Assembly (NCBI GenBank): GCA_905233135.1
Contig: CAJOCQ010000002.1
Location: 62,001 to 126,000 of the forward strand
Length of the DNA stretch: 64,000 nucleotides
Origin: an uncultured Selenomonadaceae bacterium
GTDB taxonomy: Bacteria; Bacillota; Negativicutes; Selenomonadales; Selenomonadaceae
Direction of reading: 5' to 3'
Positions 18,164-26,097 of the stretch are shown piece after piece. A program made the translations under genes and the position numbers. The first letter of the stretch is position 1, and each line of letters opens with the position of its first letter. Below the pieces are notes generated by a model, which saw only the letters and a list, made by a program, of their open reading frames with translations, had not been told where the DNA came from and did not search any database.

Positions 18164-18724
18164 TTACTGTAACAGGAAACTTGTAATATAAATATCGTAG
18201 ACAGAGCCGGAGCCGAGTTCGGCGTTAAGCGCGTCTTTTAATTGCTTTTTAAGTTCGTCTTGCTTTTCGGCGGCGAAGTCTTCAACTTTAGTGGAGCGTA
18301 AAAATTGCATTGTAATATCCATAATTCTAATTTCGGCGTCGGGCAAGAAAGTTTTTGTTTCTTCGTTAATAACAGAACTTCTGCCGGGATTCATTTCAAG
18401 TACAATACCTGCTTTAAGGAATTTACCGCCGCGCGGTCCGCCGACATTAACTAAAATACCTTCTTTGGGGTCGCCCAATTTAAGAAAAATTCCTGCGTCA
18501 TGGTGGCGTCCGTCGCCGCCGCCGTCATCTCCGCCTCCGCCTTGATTTGCGCCAGCTATAAGTTGAGTTGTTACAAAGATAGAAATACCGACAGCAAGAG
18601 CCAAGCCGACAACTGCTAAAACTGCAATTAGAATTATAGGCGATTTTTTCTTGGGTTCGCCGCCTTCTGCGCCTTCTTCGGCGGCTTCAGCGGCGGCGTC
18701 TTTTTCTTTGTCTTTATCAGCCAT
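18164..18724 (-). CDS. fliL: Flagellar basal-body protein FliL
   Basis: Single-pass membrane protein around the stator, 186 aa. A charged, Ala/Glu-rich cytosolic N-terminus of about 28 residues precedes one transmembrane helix (PIILIAVLAVVGLALAVGIS). A short Gly/Asp-rich periplasmic spacer (GGGGDDGGGDG) and the FliL domain follow, ending in SGSVYDIYITSFLLQ. It starts at ATG after GGAGGA. It follows flbD by 17 bp. Confidence 0.94.
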   Translation of the reverse strand: MADKDKEKDAAAEAAEEGAEGGEPKKKSPIILIAVLAVVGLALAVGISIFVTTQLIAGANQGGGGDDGGGDGRHHDAGIFLKLGDPKEGILVNVGGPRGGKFLKAGIVLEMNPGRSSVINEETKTFLPDAEIRIMDITMQFLRSTKVEDFAAEKQDELKKQLKDALNAELGSGSVYDIYITSFLLQ

Positions 18725-18741
18725 TTAATAATCCTCCAAAC

Positions 18742-18939
18742 TTATTTAGTATTCAAGGCGCGGCGATATTTCATAACGCGGCGGACAACTTCTTCCATTG
18801 GTTCTTCGACAATGAGTTTTTTGTCATTCATCAATGTTATAACGGTGTCGGGCGTTTCCTCAATAGTTTGAATGTGTTCGGCGTTGAGAATAAATTCGCC
18901 TTTTTTTGAATCTGAATTGAATCTTGTCAACTTAATCAT
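18742..18939 (-). CDS. flbD: Flagellar protein FlbD
   Basis: Small protein of the Bacillota FlbD family (65 aa), found in flagellar operons; its role is not well defined. It starts at MIKLTRFN after TAGGAGGGG and contains the family pattern FILNAEHIQTIEETPDTVIT and EPMEEVVRRVMKYRR. An in-frame upstream extension exists but the strong Shine-Dalgarno sequence selects this ATG. It is the first gene of the minus-strand flagellar operon here; the genes that usually precede it (flgE, motA and others) are not upstream. Confidence 0.9.
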   Translation of the reverse strand: MIKLTRFNSDSKKGEFILNAEHIQTIEETPDTVITLMNDKKLIVEEPMEEVVRRVMKYRRALNTK

Positions 18940-19055
18940 AATTTCCCCTCCTAACCAAAAAAGCACATATTTTCTTTCAAATTTCGATACAAAATTTTAA
19001 ATTCCTTTAAATTACCGCCAATAAACATCCCCGCTTTTAAAATTTTTTCAAAATA

Positions 19056-19083
19056 ATTTTACAACGCGCTTTTTCTTTGTCAA
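19056..19083 (-). promoter_or_regulatory. Promoter of the flbD-flhF flagellar operon
   Basis: On the minus strand a perfect TTGACA is followed after 16 bp by TAAAAT. It lies about 120 bp before the flbD start and ahead of twelve co-directional motility genes. It is a vegetative (sigma-A) type promoter; I saw no sigma-28 box. Confidence 0.8.
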
Positions 19084-19149
19084 CTTCAAAGATTTTGGGT
19101 TATCTTTTTTAGCGGCGTTTATTTCCTTGAAATTATTTTTTTATTGAAT

Positions 19150-19458
19150 GTTCTTTCTTTTTCAGTCGCAAAAAAGAAAGAACCAAAGAAAAGTGCTTTC
19201 CCGCCCGTCAGTGCCGCTCGGGTACTGTACGCACTTAGTAACAGGTGGCCCCCTTTGGGGCCTCTACTTTTTCCAACGCTCCAAGATTACCGCGCGCTGC
19301 GGCTGAGAGACGGGCGGAAGTTACCGGCACTGACAGGTTGCAGTTTTATTTTTGCAAATTAGAAATAGCCGCGCGTCCTGCGCGGTTTTGCGTAGCAAAA
19401 GCGTGCTCTCTGCGCGAGGGTATGGCGGCTGCGCGTCACGCTTGCCGCCTTTTTTTTA
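19150..19458 (+). repeat. Dispersed structured element, copy A (full length)
   Basis: About 300 bp of GC-rich, hairpin-dense DNA in an AT-rich gap. In order: arms GTTCTTTCTTTTT and AAAAAGAAAGAAC; a closing stem CCGCCCGTC (19201-19209) with GACGGGCGG (19309-19317) around a GGCCCC-CTTT-GGGGCC hairpin; CCGCGC-GTCCT-GCGCGG; TTTTGC-GTA-GCAAAA; and a final GGCGGC...GCCGCC stem followed by eight or nine T. Copies B (51961-52138) and C (60616-60921) share this order. A reading frame crosses it but shows no ribosome site or sign of protein selection. It fills most of the 613-bp gap between flbD and the hexokinase gene. Confidence 0.85.
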
Positions 19459-19484
19459 TTTTATGAAAAATTTTCTGTCAACAC

Positions 19485-19513
19485 TTTCAATAAAAATTAG
19501 GGCGTGTTATAAT
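19485..19513 (+). promoter_or_regulatory. Promoter of the hexokinase gene
   Basis: An extended -10 element, TGTTATAAT (TATAAT at 19508-19513), with a weak -35 TTTCAA 17 bp upstream, about 40 bp before the ATG. Confidence 0.6.
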
Positions 19514-19552
19514 CAAAAAAATTTTTTAGGCAGACCGAAGGGAGAAATTTTT

Positions 19553-20854
19553 ATGGCTTTTAATGAAGGAAATTTTCAAGACATTATGTCGGAATTTGCG
19601 GCAACTCCCGAATTTATCCGCGAAGTTGCTATGAACTTTCAAAAAGATTTGCAAATTGGACTGCGCGACCCCAAAAGTTCTTCAATGAGAATGTTAAAAT
19701 CTTATGTAGGACTTCCTACAGGCAACGAAAAGGGCGAATTTTTGGCGTTAGATTTCGGCGGCACAAATGTGCGCGTTTTGAAAATCAGACTTGAGGGCGA
19801 AGGACGTTTTGAAGTTATTAAAAAAGTCGGCGAGCCGCTGATTGTTCCCGGCAAATATGATTATATCGGCAAAAATTCTACCGCCGACGAAATGTTCGGA
19901 TTTTTGGCGCGGCTTATCGACGAAGCTATTGACGGCGACCACAACACTAAATTTTATCTCGGGCATACTTTTTCTTTTCCGTCAACTCAAGACGATTTAA
20001 ATAACGCCAAGCTTATCATTTGGACAAAAGAATTTGCAACGCCCGGCGTTGAAGGCAAAGTTGTAAACGATTTACTTTTGGACGCACTCAAAAAACGCGG
20101 CATTGAAAATGTTGTTCCCGTTGCAGTTATCAACGATACCGTTGCAGTTTTGCTTTCTTCCGCGTACCAACAATCCGACGTTTACACGGGCTCGATTTAT
20201 GCTACAGGGCACAATACCTGCTATCTTGAAGGCAGTATCAAAGACCCGAAGGGATTCGGCAAGGGCGGTATGATTTTAAATCTTGAATGCGGCAATTTTA
20301 TGAAGTTGACGCCGAATCGTTTTGACATTGAACTGGATAAAAAATCCGAAAAGCCTGGCGAACAACGCTTTGAAAAAATGGTTTCAGGCAGATATATGGG
20401 CGAACTTTTCACAATGGCAGTTGCTGAACTTTTGGACGATATCGGCAACAATTACGGCTTTACTTCCATTGATATGTCTGAAATTGTTTCTGACGACACG
20501 CCCAATCTTGAAAAAGCGGCAAAAATTATCGAAGAAAAAACCAATCATAAGTTGGAACTTGCTGATTTGAAAAAAATTAAGGAACTCGACGCGGCTATTA
20601 TAATTCGTTCTGCGCGGCTTGTTACTGCGTCATACGTTGGAATTGTTTGGCAACGCGCGGCGGGCGGCGAAATTACTACTCAACACGTTGCAGTTGACGG
20701 CTCTGTTTATGAAAAAATGCCGCTTGTTCAAGAAAATATCAATAAAGCCCTGCGCGAACTTTTGGGCGATGACGCGGCAAAAGTCGATACAATTTTAGAT
20801 AACGGCGGTTCGGGGCTTGGCGCGGCTCTTGCGGCGGCTATGGCTGTTTCATAA
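19553..20854 (+). CDS. Hexokinase, eukaryotic-type family
   Basis: ATP-dependent sugar kinase of the two-domain hexokinase family otherwise typical of eukaryotes, 433 aa. Visible motifs: FLALDFGGTNVRVLKI (phosphate-binding loop), LGHTFSFPSTQDD (the conserved sugar-binding FSFP region), VAVINDTVAVLLSSAY (catalytic Asp in NDT), GSIYATGHNTCYLEG and VDGSVYEKMP near the C-terminus. It starts at ATG after AAGGGAG; an in-frame upstream stretch belongs to the repeat and is not coding. Its neighbours are not glycolytic. It could phosphorylate glucose or a related hexose; the substrate cannot be read from sequence. Confidence 0.92.
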   Translation: MAFNEGNFQDIMSEFAATPEFIREVAMNFQKDLQIGLRDPKSSSMRMLKSYVGLPTGNEKGEFLALDFGGTNVRVLKIRLEGEGRFEVIKKVGEPLIVPGKYDYIGKNSTADEMFGFLARLIDEAIDGDHNTKFYLGHTFSFPSTQDDLNNAKLIIWTKEFATPGVEGKVVNDLLLDALKKRGIENVVPVAVINDTVAVLLSSAYQQSDVYTGSIYATGHNTCYLEGSIKDPKGFGKGGMILNLECGNFMKLTPNRFDIELDKKSEKPGEQRFEKMVSGRYMGELFTMAVAELLDDIGNNYGFTSIDMSEIVSDDTPNLEKAAKIIEEKTNHKLELADLKKIKELDAAIIIRSARLVTASYVGIVWQRAAGGEITTQHVAVDGSVYEKMPLVQENINKALRELLGDDAAKVDTILDNGGSGLGAALAAAMAVS

Positions 20855-20876
20855 AATTTATTTTAACAAAAAATTT

Positions 20877-20909
20877 GGCGGCAAGCTTTAACGGCTCGCC
20901 GCTTTTTTA
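20877..20909 (+). terminator. Terminator after hexokinase
   Basis: A GCGGC...GCCGC hairpin with inner AGC/GCT pairs is followed by a run of six T, 23 nt after the stop. Confidence 0.75.
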
Positions 20910-20966
20910 GTTTATAAAAATTTTCTACAGATTAAAAAATTTTTTTCTGTCAAAGGCAACAGAATT

Positions 20967-20995
20967 TTGACAAGGCGCGGCTTATATGATAAATT
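20967..20995 (+). promoter_or_regulatory. Possible pncB promoter
   Basis: A perfect TTGACA with TAAATT 17 bp downstream, about 35 bp before the pncB start. The -10 box is weak; TATGAT is closer to consensus but only 12 bp from the -35. Confidence 0.45.
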
Positions 20996-21030
20996 TTTAG
21001 CGGCTTTTAATTCTGCACGGAGGAATTTTT

Positions 21031-22491
21031 ATGACGCAATTTGATAAAAGAAATATTTCAATGATGATGGATTTTTATGAAATGACAATGGCGAACGGCT
21101 ATTTTGAAACGGGCGGCGAACATTCGCGCGTAGCTTTCGACGTTTTCTACAGGCGCAACCCCGACGGCGGCGGATTTTCGATTTTTGCAGGGCTTGAACA
21201 AATTATTGACTACGTGGAAAATATGCACTTCGATAAAGAGGACGTTGAATATTTCCGCGCGCAAAATCTTTTCAGCGAAGAATTTTTAAACTACCTTGCA
21301 AATTTCAAATTTCACGGCGATATTTACGCCTTCCCTGAAGGTACGATTATGTACCCCAACGAGCCGATTATAACTGTTATTGCGGATTTGATTGACGCTC
21401 AGCTTGTTGAAACTGCAATTTTGACGCAGATAAATCATCAGTCATTAATTGCAACGAAGGCGCGGCGAATTGTTCGCGCAGCTGAAGGGCGTTTAGTTTC
21501 AGACTTCGGGGCGCGGCGTGCGCACAATATGGACGCGGCAACTTTAGGCGCGCGCGCGGCTTTTATCGGCGGCGTTGTCGGTACTGCAACTGTTTCAGCC
21601 GGCAAAGAGTTTAACATTCCGATTAACGGCACAATGGCGCATAGTTGGGTTATGTACTTCAAAGACGAATTTGAGGCGTTCAAACGCTACGCGGAAGTTT
21701 ATCCCAATTCAACAACTTTGCTTGTCGATACTTACGACGTTATTCATAGCGGCGTCCCCAACGCAATAAGAGTTGCAAAGGAAGTTTTGGAACCTGCGGG
21801 CAATCGTTTAAAGGGCGTACGAATTGATTCGGGCGACTTGGCGTACCTTTCAAAAAAAGTTAGAAAAATGCTTGACGAGGCGGGCTTGATTGATTGTAAA
21901 ATTGTTGTGTCAAACAGTTTGGACGAATTTACAATAACTTCTCTTTTGAATCAAGGCGCAAAAATTGACAGCTTCGGCGTTGGCGAAAGGTTAATTACTG
22001 CGCGAAGTGAACCTGTATTTGGCGCGGTTTATAAAATTGTTGCAGTTGGTAACGGCGATAAATTTGAGCCGCGAATTAAAGTCAGCGAAAATGTTGAAAA
22101 AATTACAAATCCCGGCTTGAAAAATGTTTATCGAATTTATGACGAGATCGGGCACGCCGTCGCAGATATGCTTGCACTTATGGACGAAGAAATTGACTTG
22201 TCAAAACCTTTCAGATATATTGACCCTGTAAAATCTTGGAAACAACGCACTTTTACAAATTGTACTGCGCGAAAACTTTTAAAGCTGTACGTAAAGGACG
22301 GCAAGCGCGTTGAAACTTTGCCAACTTTGCAGGAAATAAAATCTTATGTAAAAAATCAGCTCGATAACGAAATTTGGCAGGAAGAACAACGCTTTGAAAA
22401 TCCGCACCACCATTATTTGGATATGACGCCGAACTATTACGAAATGAAAATGAACCTGCTTTACAAAACACGTTCGCAGTTAAACGGCTAG
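21031..22491 (+). CDS. pncB: Nicotinate phosphoribosyltransferase
   Basis: Salvages nicotinate to nicotinate mononucleotide for NAD synthesis. It has 486 aa, matching the Bacillota-type enzyme. Conserved stretches: MMMDFYEMTMANGYF at the N-terminus, DFGARRAHNMDAA, INGTMAHSWVMYF (region of the phosphorylated His), LLVDTYDV and VRIDSGDLAYLSKKVR (phosphoribose-binding). It starts at ATG after CGGAGGAA. The DUF5672-like gene follows by 11 bp and could be co-transcribed. Confidence 0.96.
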   Translation: MTQFDKRNISMMMDFYEMTMANGYFETGGEHSRVAFDVFYRRNPDGGGFSIFAGLEQIIDYVENMHFDKEDVEYFRAQNLFSEEFLNYLANFKFHGDIYAFPEGTIMYPNEPIITVIADLIDAQLVETAILTQINHQSLIATKARRIVRAAEGRLVSDFGARRAHNMDAATLGARAAFIGGVVGTATVSAGKEFNIPINGTMAHSWVMYFKDEFEAFKRYAEVYPNSTTLLVDTYDVIHSGVPNAIRVAKEVLEPAGNRLKGVRIDSGDLAYLSKKVRKMLDEAGLIDCKIVVSNSLDEFTITSLLNQGAKIDSFGVGERLITARSEPVFGAVYKIVAVGNGDKFEPRIKVSENVEKITNPGLKNVYRIYDEIGHAVADMLALMDEEIDLSKPFRYIDPVKSWKQRTFTNCTARKLLKLYVKDGKRVETLPTLQEIKSYVKNQLDNEIWQEEQRFENPHHHYLDMTPNYYEMKMNLLYKTRSQLNG

Positions 22492-22502
22492 GAGGAAAAA
22501 TT

Positions 22503-23651
22503 TTGGCGGCAAATGCAGCGGTGGTTATTCCCGCTTACAAAGAAGAATTAAATGAATTTGAAAAAATTTCGCTAATGCAGGTAAAAAAAGTTCTTGGCGG
22601 CAATTATCCTATAATCTTTGCCGCGCCCGAAGGAAAAAATTTTTCATATTTTTCAGCGGGCAACCACGTAATTTATTTTCCACAGCAATTTTTTCAAAGT
22701 ACTCAAACTTATAACGCTTTAATGAAAACCGAAGGGTTTTATAAAACCTTTTTGGAATATGAATATATTTTAATTTATCAGCTTGATGCATTTGTTTTTT
22801 CGGATAAGCTGGAATATTTTTGTTCGCTCGGCTACGATAATATTGGCGCACCGTGGTTAAGAAATGTAACTGTACCAACTGTTTTTGAAGGAAAAAAATT
22901 TTATCCCCGCGTAGGCAACGGCGGATTTTGTTTACGCAACGTTAAATCTTGTTTGGAACTTTTGAAAAATCATTCGGATTGGGTTGAAAAATTAAAAAAA
23001 CTTCCCGAAGATGTTTTTTGGAGCATTTGCGGAATGATTGAAGGCAGTAATTTTCGTACTGCTCCAATAAGTGTTGCATATAAATTTTCAAGTGAACATT
23101 TGCCTTTGCGTTGCATTAAGAAAAACGGCGGCGAATTGCCTTTCGGTTGTCATGCTTGGCACAACTTCAGCGCAGATTTTTACATTAAAGCTTTTTCAAA
23201 TTTCGGCTATGATTTAAACCAATTTAAAAATCAGCTTAAAAATTTAGATTTAAATGGTACAGATAATTTCTTAATAAATGTAGCATATCAACGCTTGAAT
23301 CGTCGAATTAATAAAGGACAATCTTTAATGCGGTATTTGACAAGAAAAGATTTTGCTTCTGTGCGCGTCATTCGCACGCCTTACAATATGTTAATTCTTG
23401 CGCGACTACTTTTGGAAAATAATTCTTTGAGCGATAAAATTTTTTTCTACGATGAATCAGAATCAGATATTTTAATAAATGATTTATGCCCTGAAAAACT
23501 CCCGCACCTGCTCCTGGCAACGGGGGGTGCAGATACGCCAATTATTAATATTTTGCAACAAAAAGGTTTAGCTTACGGAAAAAGATTTGTAACTTTTCAC
23601 AGGGAATATTTAATTGCTTGCGAAAAAATGTTTCGCAAATTAGGTAAGTAA
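22503..23651 (+). CDS. DUF5672-like protein, possible glycosyltransferase
   Basis: 382 aa. The first 270 residues resemble the DUF5672 family, which is found beside glycan genes and may have a GT-A fold: VVIPAYKEEL at the start, ILIYQLDAFVFSD (a possible metal site, DAF) and VGNGGFCLRNVKSCLELL (acceptor-side loop). The C-terminal 110 residues contain LLLATGGADTPIINILQQKG and are not recognised. The start is a TTG directly after AGGAGG. It is unrelated to pncB upstream and aroE downstream, though all three are closely spaced. The function is unproven. Confidence 0.7.
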   Translation: MAANAAVVIPAYKEELNEFEKISLMQVKKVLGGNYPIIFAAPEGKNFSYFSAGNHVIYFPQQFFQSTQTYNALMKTEGFYKTFLEYEYILIYQLDAFVFSDKLEYFCSLGYDNIGAPWLRNVTVPTVFEGKKFYPRVGNGGFCLRNVKSCLELLKNHSDWVEKLKKLPEDVFWSICGMIEGSNFRTAPISVAYKFSSEHLPLRCIKKNGGELPFGCHAWHNFSADFYIKAFSNFGYDLNQFKNQLKNLDLNGTDNFLINVAYQRLNRRINKGQSLMRYLTRKDFASVRVIRTPYNMLILARLLLENNSLSDKIFFYDESESDILINDLCPEKLPHLLLATGGADTPIINILQQKGLAYGKRFVTFHREYLIACEKMFRKLGK

Positions 23652-23674
23652 AAATTTTGAAGGGAGCGGTTAAT

Positions 23675-24535
23675 TTGGCTTCTGAAGAAATAAAAAATTT
23701 TGCAATACTCGGTTACCCTGTCGGGCATTCCCTTTCGCCGAAAATGCACGAGGCGGCATTTAAGGCGGCTGGTTATCCCAACTACAATTATATTCCAATT
23801 CCTGTACAGAAAGGGCGGTTAATGCTTGCCGTTGAAGGCTTGAAAGGATTGGGATTTCGCGGCGCAAATGTTACAATCCCGCACAAATCCGCAATTATGA
23901 AATTTATTGACGCGGTAGATTCTGACGCAATGATTATCGGCGCGGTTAATACTTTGGTAAATGACGGCGGAATGATAACCGGCTATAACACCGACGTTAC
24001 GGGCTTTTTAAAATCTTTGCAGGCGGCGCAATTTATGCCCGAAGACTGCAACGCCGTAATGTTGGGCGCGGGCGGCGCGGCACGCGCTATTCTTTGGGGA
24101 CTTTGCAAGCGTCGCGCAGGTTATATTACTATCGGCGTAAGAAATCCCAAAAAGGCGAAGACTCTTGAGGACGATTTTTGCATTTACGGCAACGTTGAAG
24201 TTATGGATTGGAACTCTGAATATTTTAAAGACATTTTGCAAACTGCAGATATTTTGATAAACACAACGCCTTTGGGAATGTACCCCGCCGTTGACGAAAT
24301 GCCGCCCGTTGATTTAAAACTCTTGCCTGAAGGCGCGCTCGTTTACGATATTGTTTACAATCCTGCGCGAACAAAATTTTTGCAAACGGCAGAAAGTCTC
24401 AGCTACCCTACGCTTAACGGCTTGGATATGCTTTTATTGCAGGGCGAAGAAGCCTTCAGACTTTTTACTGACGAATTGCCCGACTTGGAAGTTATGCGCA
24501 AAATTGCAGAAACAGAATTATTCGCTGACAGATAA
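23675..24535 (+). CDS. aroE: Shikimate dehydrogenase
   Basis: Reduces 3-dehydroshikimate to shikimate with NADPH in aromatic amino-acid synthesis; 286 aa. Motifs: LGYPVGHSLSPKMHEAAF (shikimate-binding Ser pair), ANVTIPHKSAIM (catalytic Lys), GYNTDVTGFL (substrate Asp), MLGAGGAARAI (nucleotide loop) and TPLGMYP. The TTG start was chosen because AAGGGAG lies right before it; a TTG six codons further upstream overlaps that site. It lies close behind the DUF5672-like gene. Confidence 0.96.
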   Translation: MASEEIKNFAILGYPVGHSLSPKMHEAAFKAAGYPNYNYIPIPVQKGRLMLAVEGLKGLGFRGANVTIPHKSAIMKFIDAVDSDAMIIGAVNTLVNDGGMITGYNTDVTGFLKSLQAAQFMPEDCNAVMLGAGGAARAILWGLCKRRAGYITIGVRNPKKAKTLEDDFCIYGNVEVMDWNSEYFKDILQTADILINTTPLGMYPAVDEMPPVDLKLLPEGALVYDIVYNPARTKFLQTAESLSYPTLNGLDMLLLQGEEAFRLFTDELPDLEVMRKIAETELFADR

Positions 24536-24624
24536 AAATTGTTGCGCAATTTTAGGGATTAAAGACTATAGACTAAGGGTTAGTGAATTGTAAAAATAAT
24601 CAATCAGTTTCAGAAATAAAAAAA

Positions 24625-24652
24625 GCCGCTCGATTAAAGCGGCAATTTTTTT
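24625..24652 (+). terminator. Terminator in the leader of the ABC permease gene
   Basis: A GCCGCT...AGCGGC hairpin with a 7-nt loop is followed by seven T. It ends exactly where the permease Shine-Dalgarno sequence (GGGAGGT) begins, so no promoter can fit between them. It either ends the aroE transcript, with readthrough feeding the permease, or acts as an attenuator. Confidence 0.8.
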
Positions 24653-24666
24653 GGGAGGTAATTCCC

Positions 24667-25884
24667 GTGCTGTTTACCGAACTTTTGAAAATGGCGGCGT
24701 TGAGTTTGGTTGCAAACAAATTGCGCACGCTTTTAACAATGCTTGGAATAATAATCGGCGTCAGCGCAGTTATCGCAATGGTTAGCGTCGGAATGGGCGT
24801 GCGTAAAAATGTTACGGATTCAATTTCGCGCTTGGGTTCAAATATGCTCGTCATCAGTCCCGGCAGTGCAAATCGTACAGGCGTACGCGGCGGCGCAGGT
24901 TCCGTACAAACTTTAAAATATGACGACGCAATAGCCATTAAATCAAAAATTAAAAATGTTGACTACGTTTCGCCAACGATACAGGGCAGTTATCAAGTTG
25001 TTTATGGGCACGAAAATTGGCAAACTACAGTTTACGGCGTAATTCCCGAATACGCGCCTATTCAATCCTTGACAATGCAAAGCGGTATTTTTTTCAGCGA
25101 GCATGATGTTGACGTTAGGAGCCGCGTTGCTGTAATCGGTACAACTGTTGCAACAAATCTTTTCGGCGGCGTTAATCCCGTCGGTAAAAAAATCCGCGTA
25201 GGCAACGCGCCCTATACTGTCATTGGTCTTTTGACAACCAAAGGACAATCGGGCATGGGGCAAGACCAAGACGATACAGTTTTAATTCCGCTGACAACCG
25301 CGCAGGAAAGATTAATGGGCATTACTTATGTTAGAAGTATCAACGTACAAGTTTCAGAATCTGACAAAATGGACGAAGTGCAAGCCAACATTGAAAAACT
25401 TTTGCGGCAACGGCACAGAATCCGCGCAGGGGCTGAAGACGATTTTAACGTTAGAAATTTAACAAGCATTATGGAAACTATGACCGAAACTACCACGATG
25501 ATAACTTTGCTGTTAGGGTCAATCGCGGGAATTTCTTTAGTTGTCGGCGGAATCGGGATAATGAATATTATGATGGTCAGCGTAACCGAGCGCACGCGCG
25601 AAATTGGAATCAGAAAAGCTATCGGCGCAACGTACAATAGCATAATGTTGCAATTTCTGATTGAATCAACGATGATTAGCATTTTGGGCGGGATAATCGG
25701 AATTTTTGTCGGGATTGGAATTGCGCGGGCAATTTCCCAATTCGGCAACTTTCAAACGGTTATCAGCAGTTTAAGCATTTTTGTAAGTTTTGGATTTTCG
25801 CTTTTTGTCGGAATATTTTTTGGAATGTTGCCTGCAAGAAAAGCCGCGCGGCTTGACCCTATCGACGCCCTGCGCTACGAATAA
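24667..25884 (+). CDS. MacB-type ABC transporter permease
   Basis: Permease of the MacB/FtsX family (406 aa) without a fused ATPase. The first helix (NKLRTLLTMLGIIIGVSAVIA) is followed by a long extracytoplasmic domain (about residues 60-270) and three C-terminal helices. MVSVTERTREIGIRKAIGA is the family signature between helices 2 and 3. The end (LPARKAARLDPIDALRYE) is typical. GTG start after GGGAGGT. Its likely partner ATPase is encoded at 28991-29704 on the other strand, and no MacA-type adaptor is seen. The substrate is unknown. Confidence 0.92.
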   Translation: MLFTELLKMAALSLVANKLRTLLTMLGIIIGVSAVIAMVSVGMGVRKNVTDSISRLGSNMLVISPGSANRTGVRGGAGSVQTLKYDDAIAIKSKIKNVDYVSPTIQGSYQVVYGHENWQTTVYGVIPEYAPIQSLTMQSGIFFSEHDVDVRSRVAVIGTTVATNLFGGVNPVGKKIRVGNAPYTVIGLLTTKGQSGMGQDQDDTVLIPLTTAQERLMGITYVRSINVQVSESDKMDEVQANIEKLLRQRHRIRAGAEDDFNVRNLTSIMETMTETTTMITLLLGSIAGISLVVGGIGIMNIMMVSVTERTREIGIRKAIGATYNSIMLQFLIESTMISILGGIIGIFVGIGIARAISQFGNFQTVISSLSIFVSFGFSLFVGIFFGMLPARKAARLDPIDALRYE

Positions 25885-25889
25885 ATTTC

Positions 25890-25918
25890 TTTACAATCTG
25901 AAAATATTCTGTTATAAT
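25890..25918 (+). promoter_or_regulatory. Strong promoter of the small peptide gene
   Basis: TTTACA and TATAAT are separated by exactly 17 bp, starting 5 bp after the permease stop. Transcription would begin near 25925 and give an RNA of about 210 nt up to the terminator at 26100-26135. Confidence 0.8.
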
Positions 25919-25945
25919 TTTCAAAAACAGTTGGTTGTCGGCTTT

Positions 25946-25960
25946 CCCCCGCTAAGGGGG
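25946..25960 (+). promoter_or_regulatory. Hairpin hiding an extended Shine-Dalgarno
   Basis: A CCCCC-GCTAA-GGGGG hairpin. The right arm is part of TAAGGGGGTGAT, which matches the 12-nt complement of the 16S rRNA tail at 11 positions. This is an unusually strong ribosome site held in a stem, with the start codon 8 nt after it. Confidence 0.7.
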
Positions 25961-25968
25961 TGATGTGT

Positions 25969-26046
25969 ATGCGCAAAATTGACTGGATCAACTTGGTGAT
26001 TTCCACCGCCGGTCTCATCGCATCCGTCATTGGTTTGTTCAACTAA
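25969..26046 (+). CDS. 25-residue hydrophobic peptide, candidate type I toxin
   Basis: ORF MRKIDWINLVISTAGLIASV plus IGLFN. There is one basic end, then a single hydrophobic helix long enough to span a membrane. It is too short for routine ORF finding. It has its own consensus promoter, a very strong Shine-Dalgarno sequence in a hairpin, and a terminator 54 nt after the stop. The codons ATC, GTC and CTC are used more than in neighbouring genes. Short length, a membrane helix, a blocked ribosome site and 5'/3' complementarity are the marks of type I toxin mRNAs such as txpA, bsrG or hok. I do not recognise the peptide as a known family member. It may instead be a regulatory or stress peptide. 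Confidence 0.65.
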   Translation: MRKIDWINLVISTAGLIASVIGLFN

Positions 26047-26049
26047 ACC

Positions 26050-26072
26050 AAAAAAGCCGCAATAACTGCGGC
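26050..26072 (-). terminator. Minus-strand terminator inside the peptide mRNA 3' region
   Basis: Read on the minus strand, GCCGCA-GTTAT-TGCGGC is followed by six T. It would end an RNA antisense to the 3' part of the peptide transcript, or catch readthrough from the restriction gene. A TATAGT at 26086-26091 (minus) is a possible -10, but it lacks a good -35. Confidence 0.6.
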
Positions 26073-26097
26073 GAGTCCATTAACCACTATATACTAA

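Noticed and set aside
19144-19466. Open frames encoding a shared peptide (PVSAARVL, then WPPLGP) in copies A and C
   Set aside because: They lie within the dispersed hairpin element, have no ribosome site, and differences between copies are often amino-acid changing. Similarity is explained by repeat DNA.
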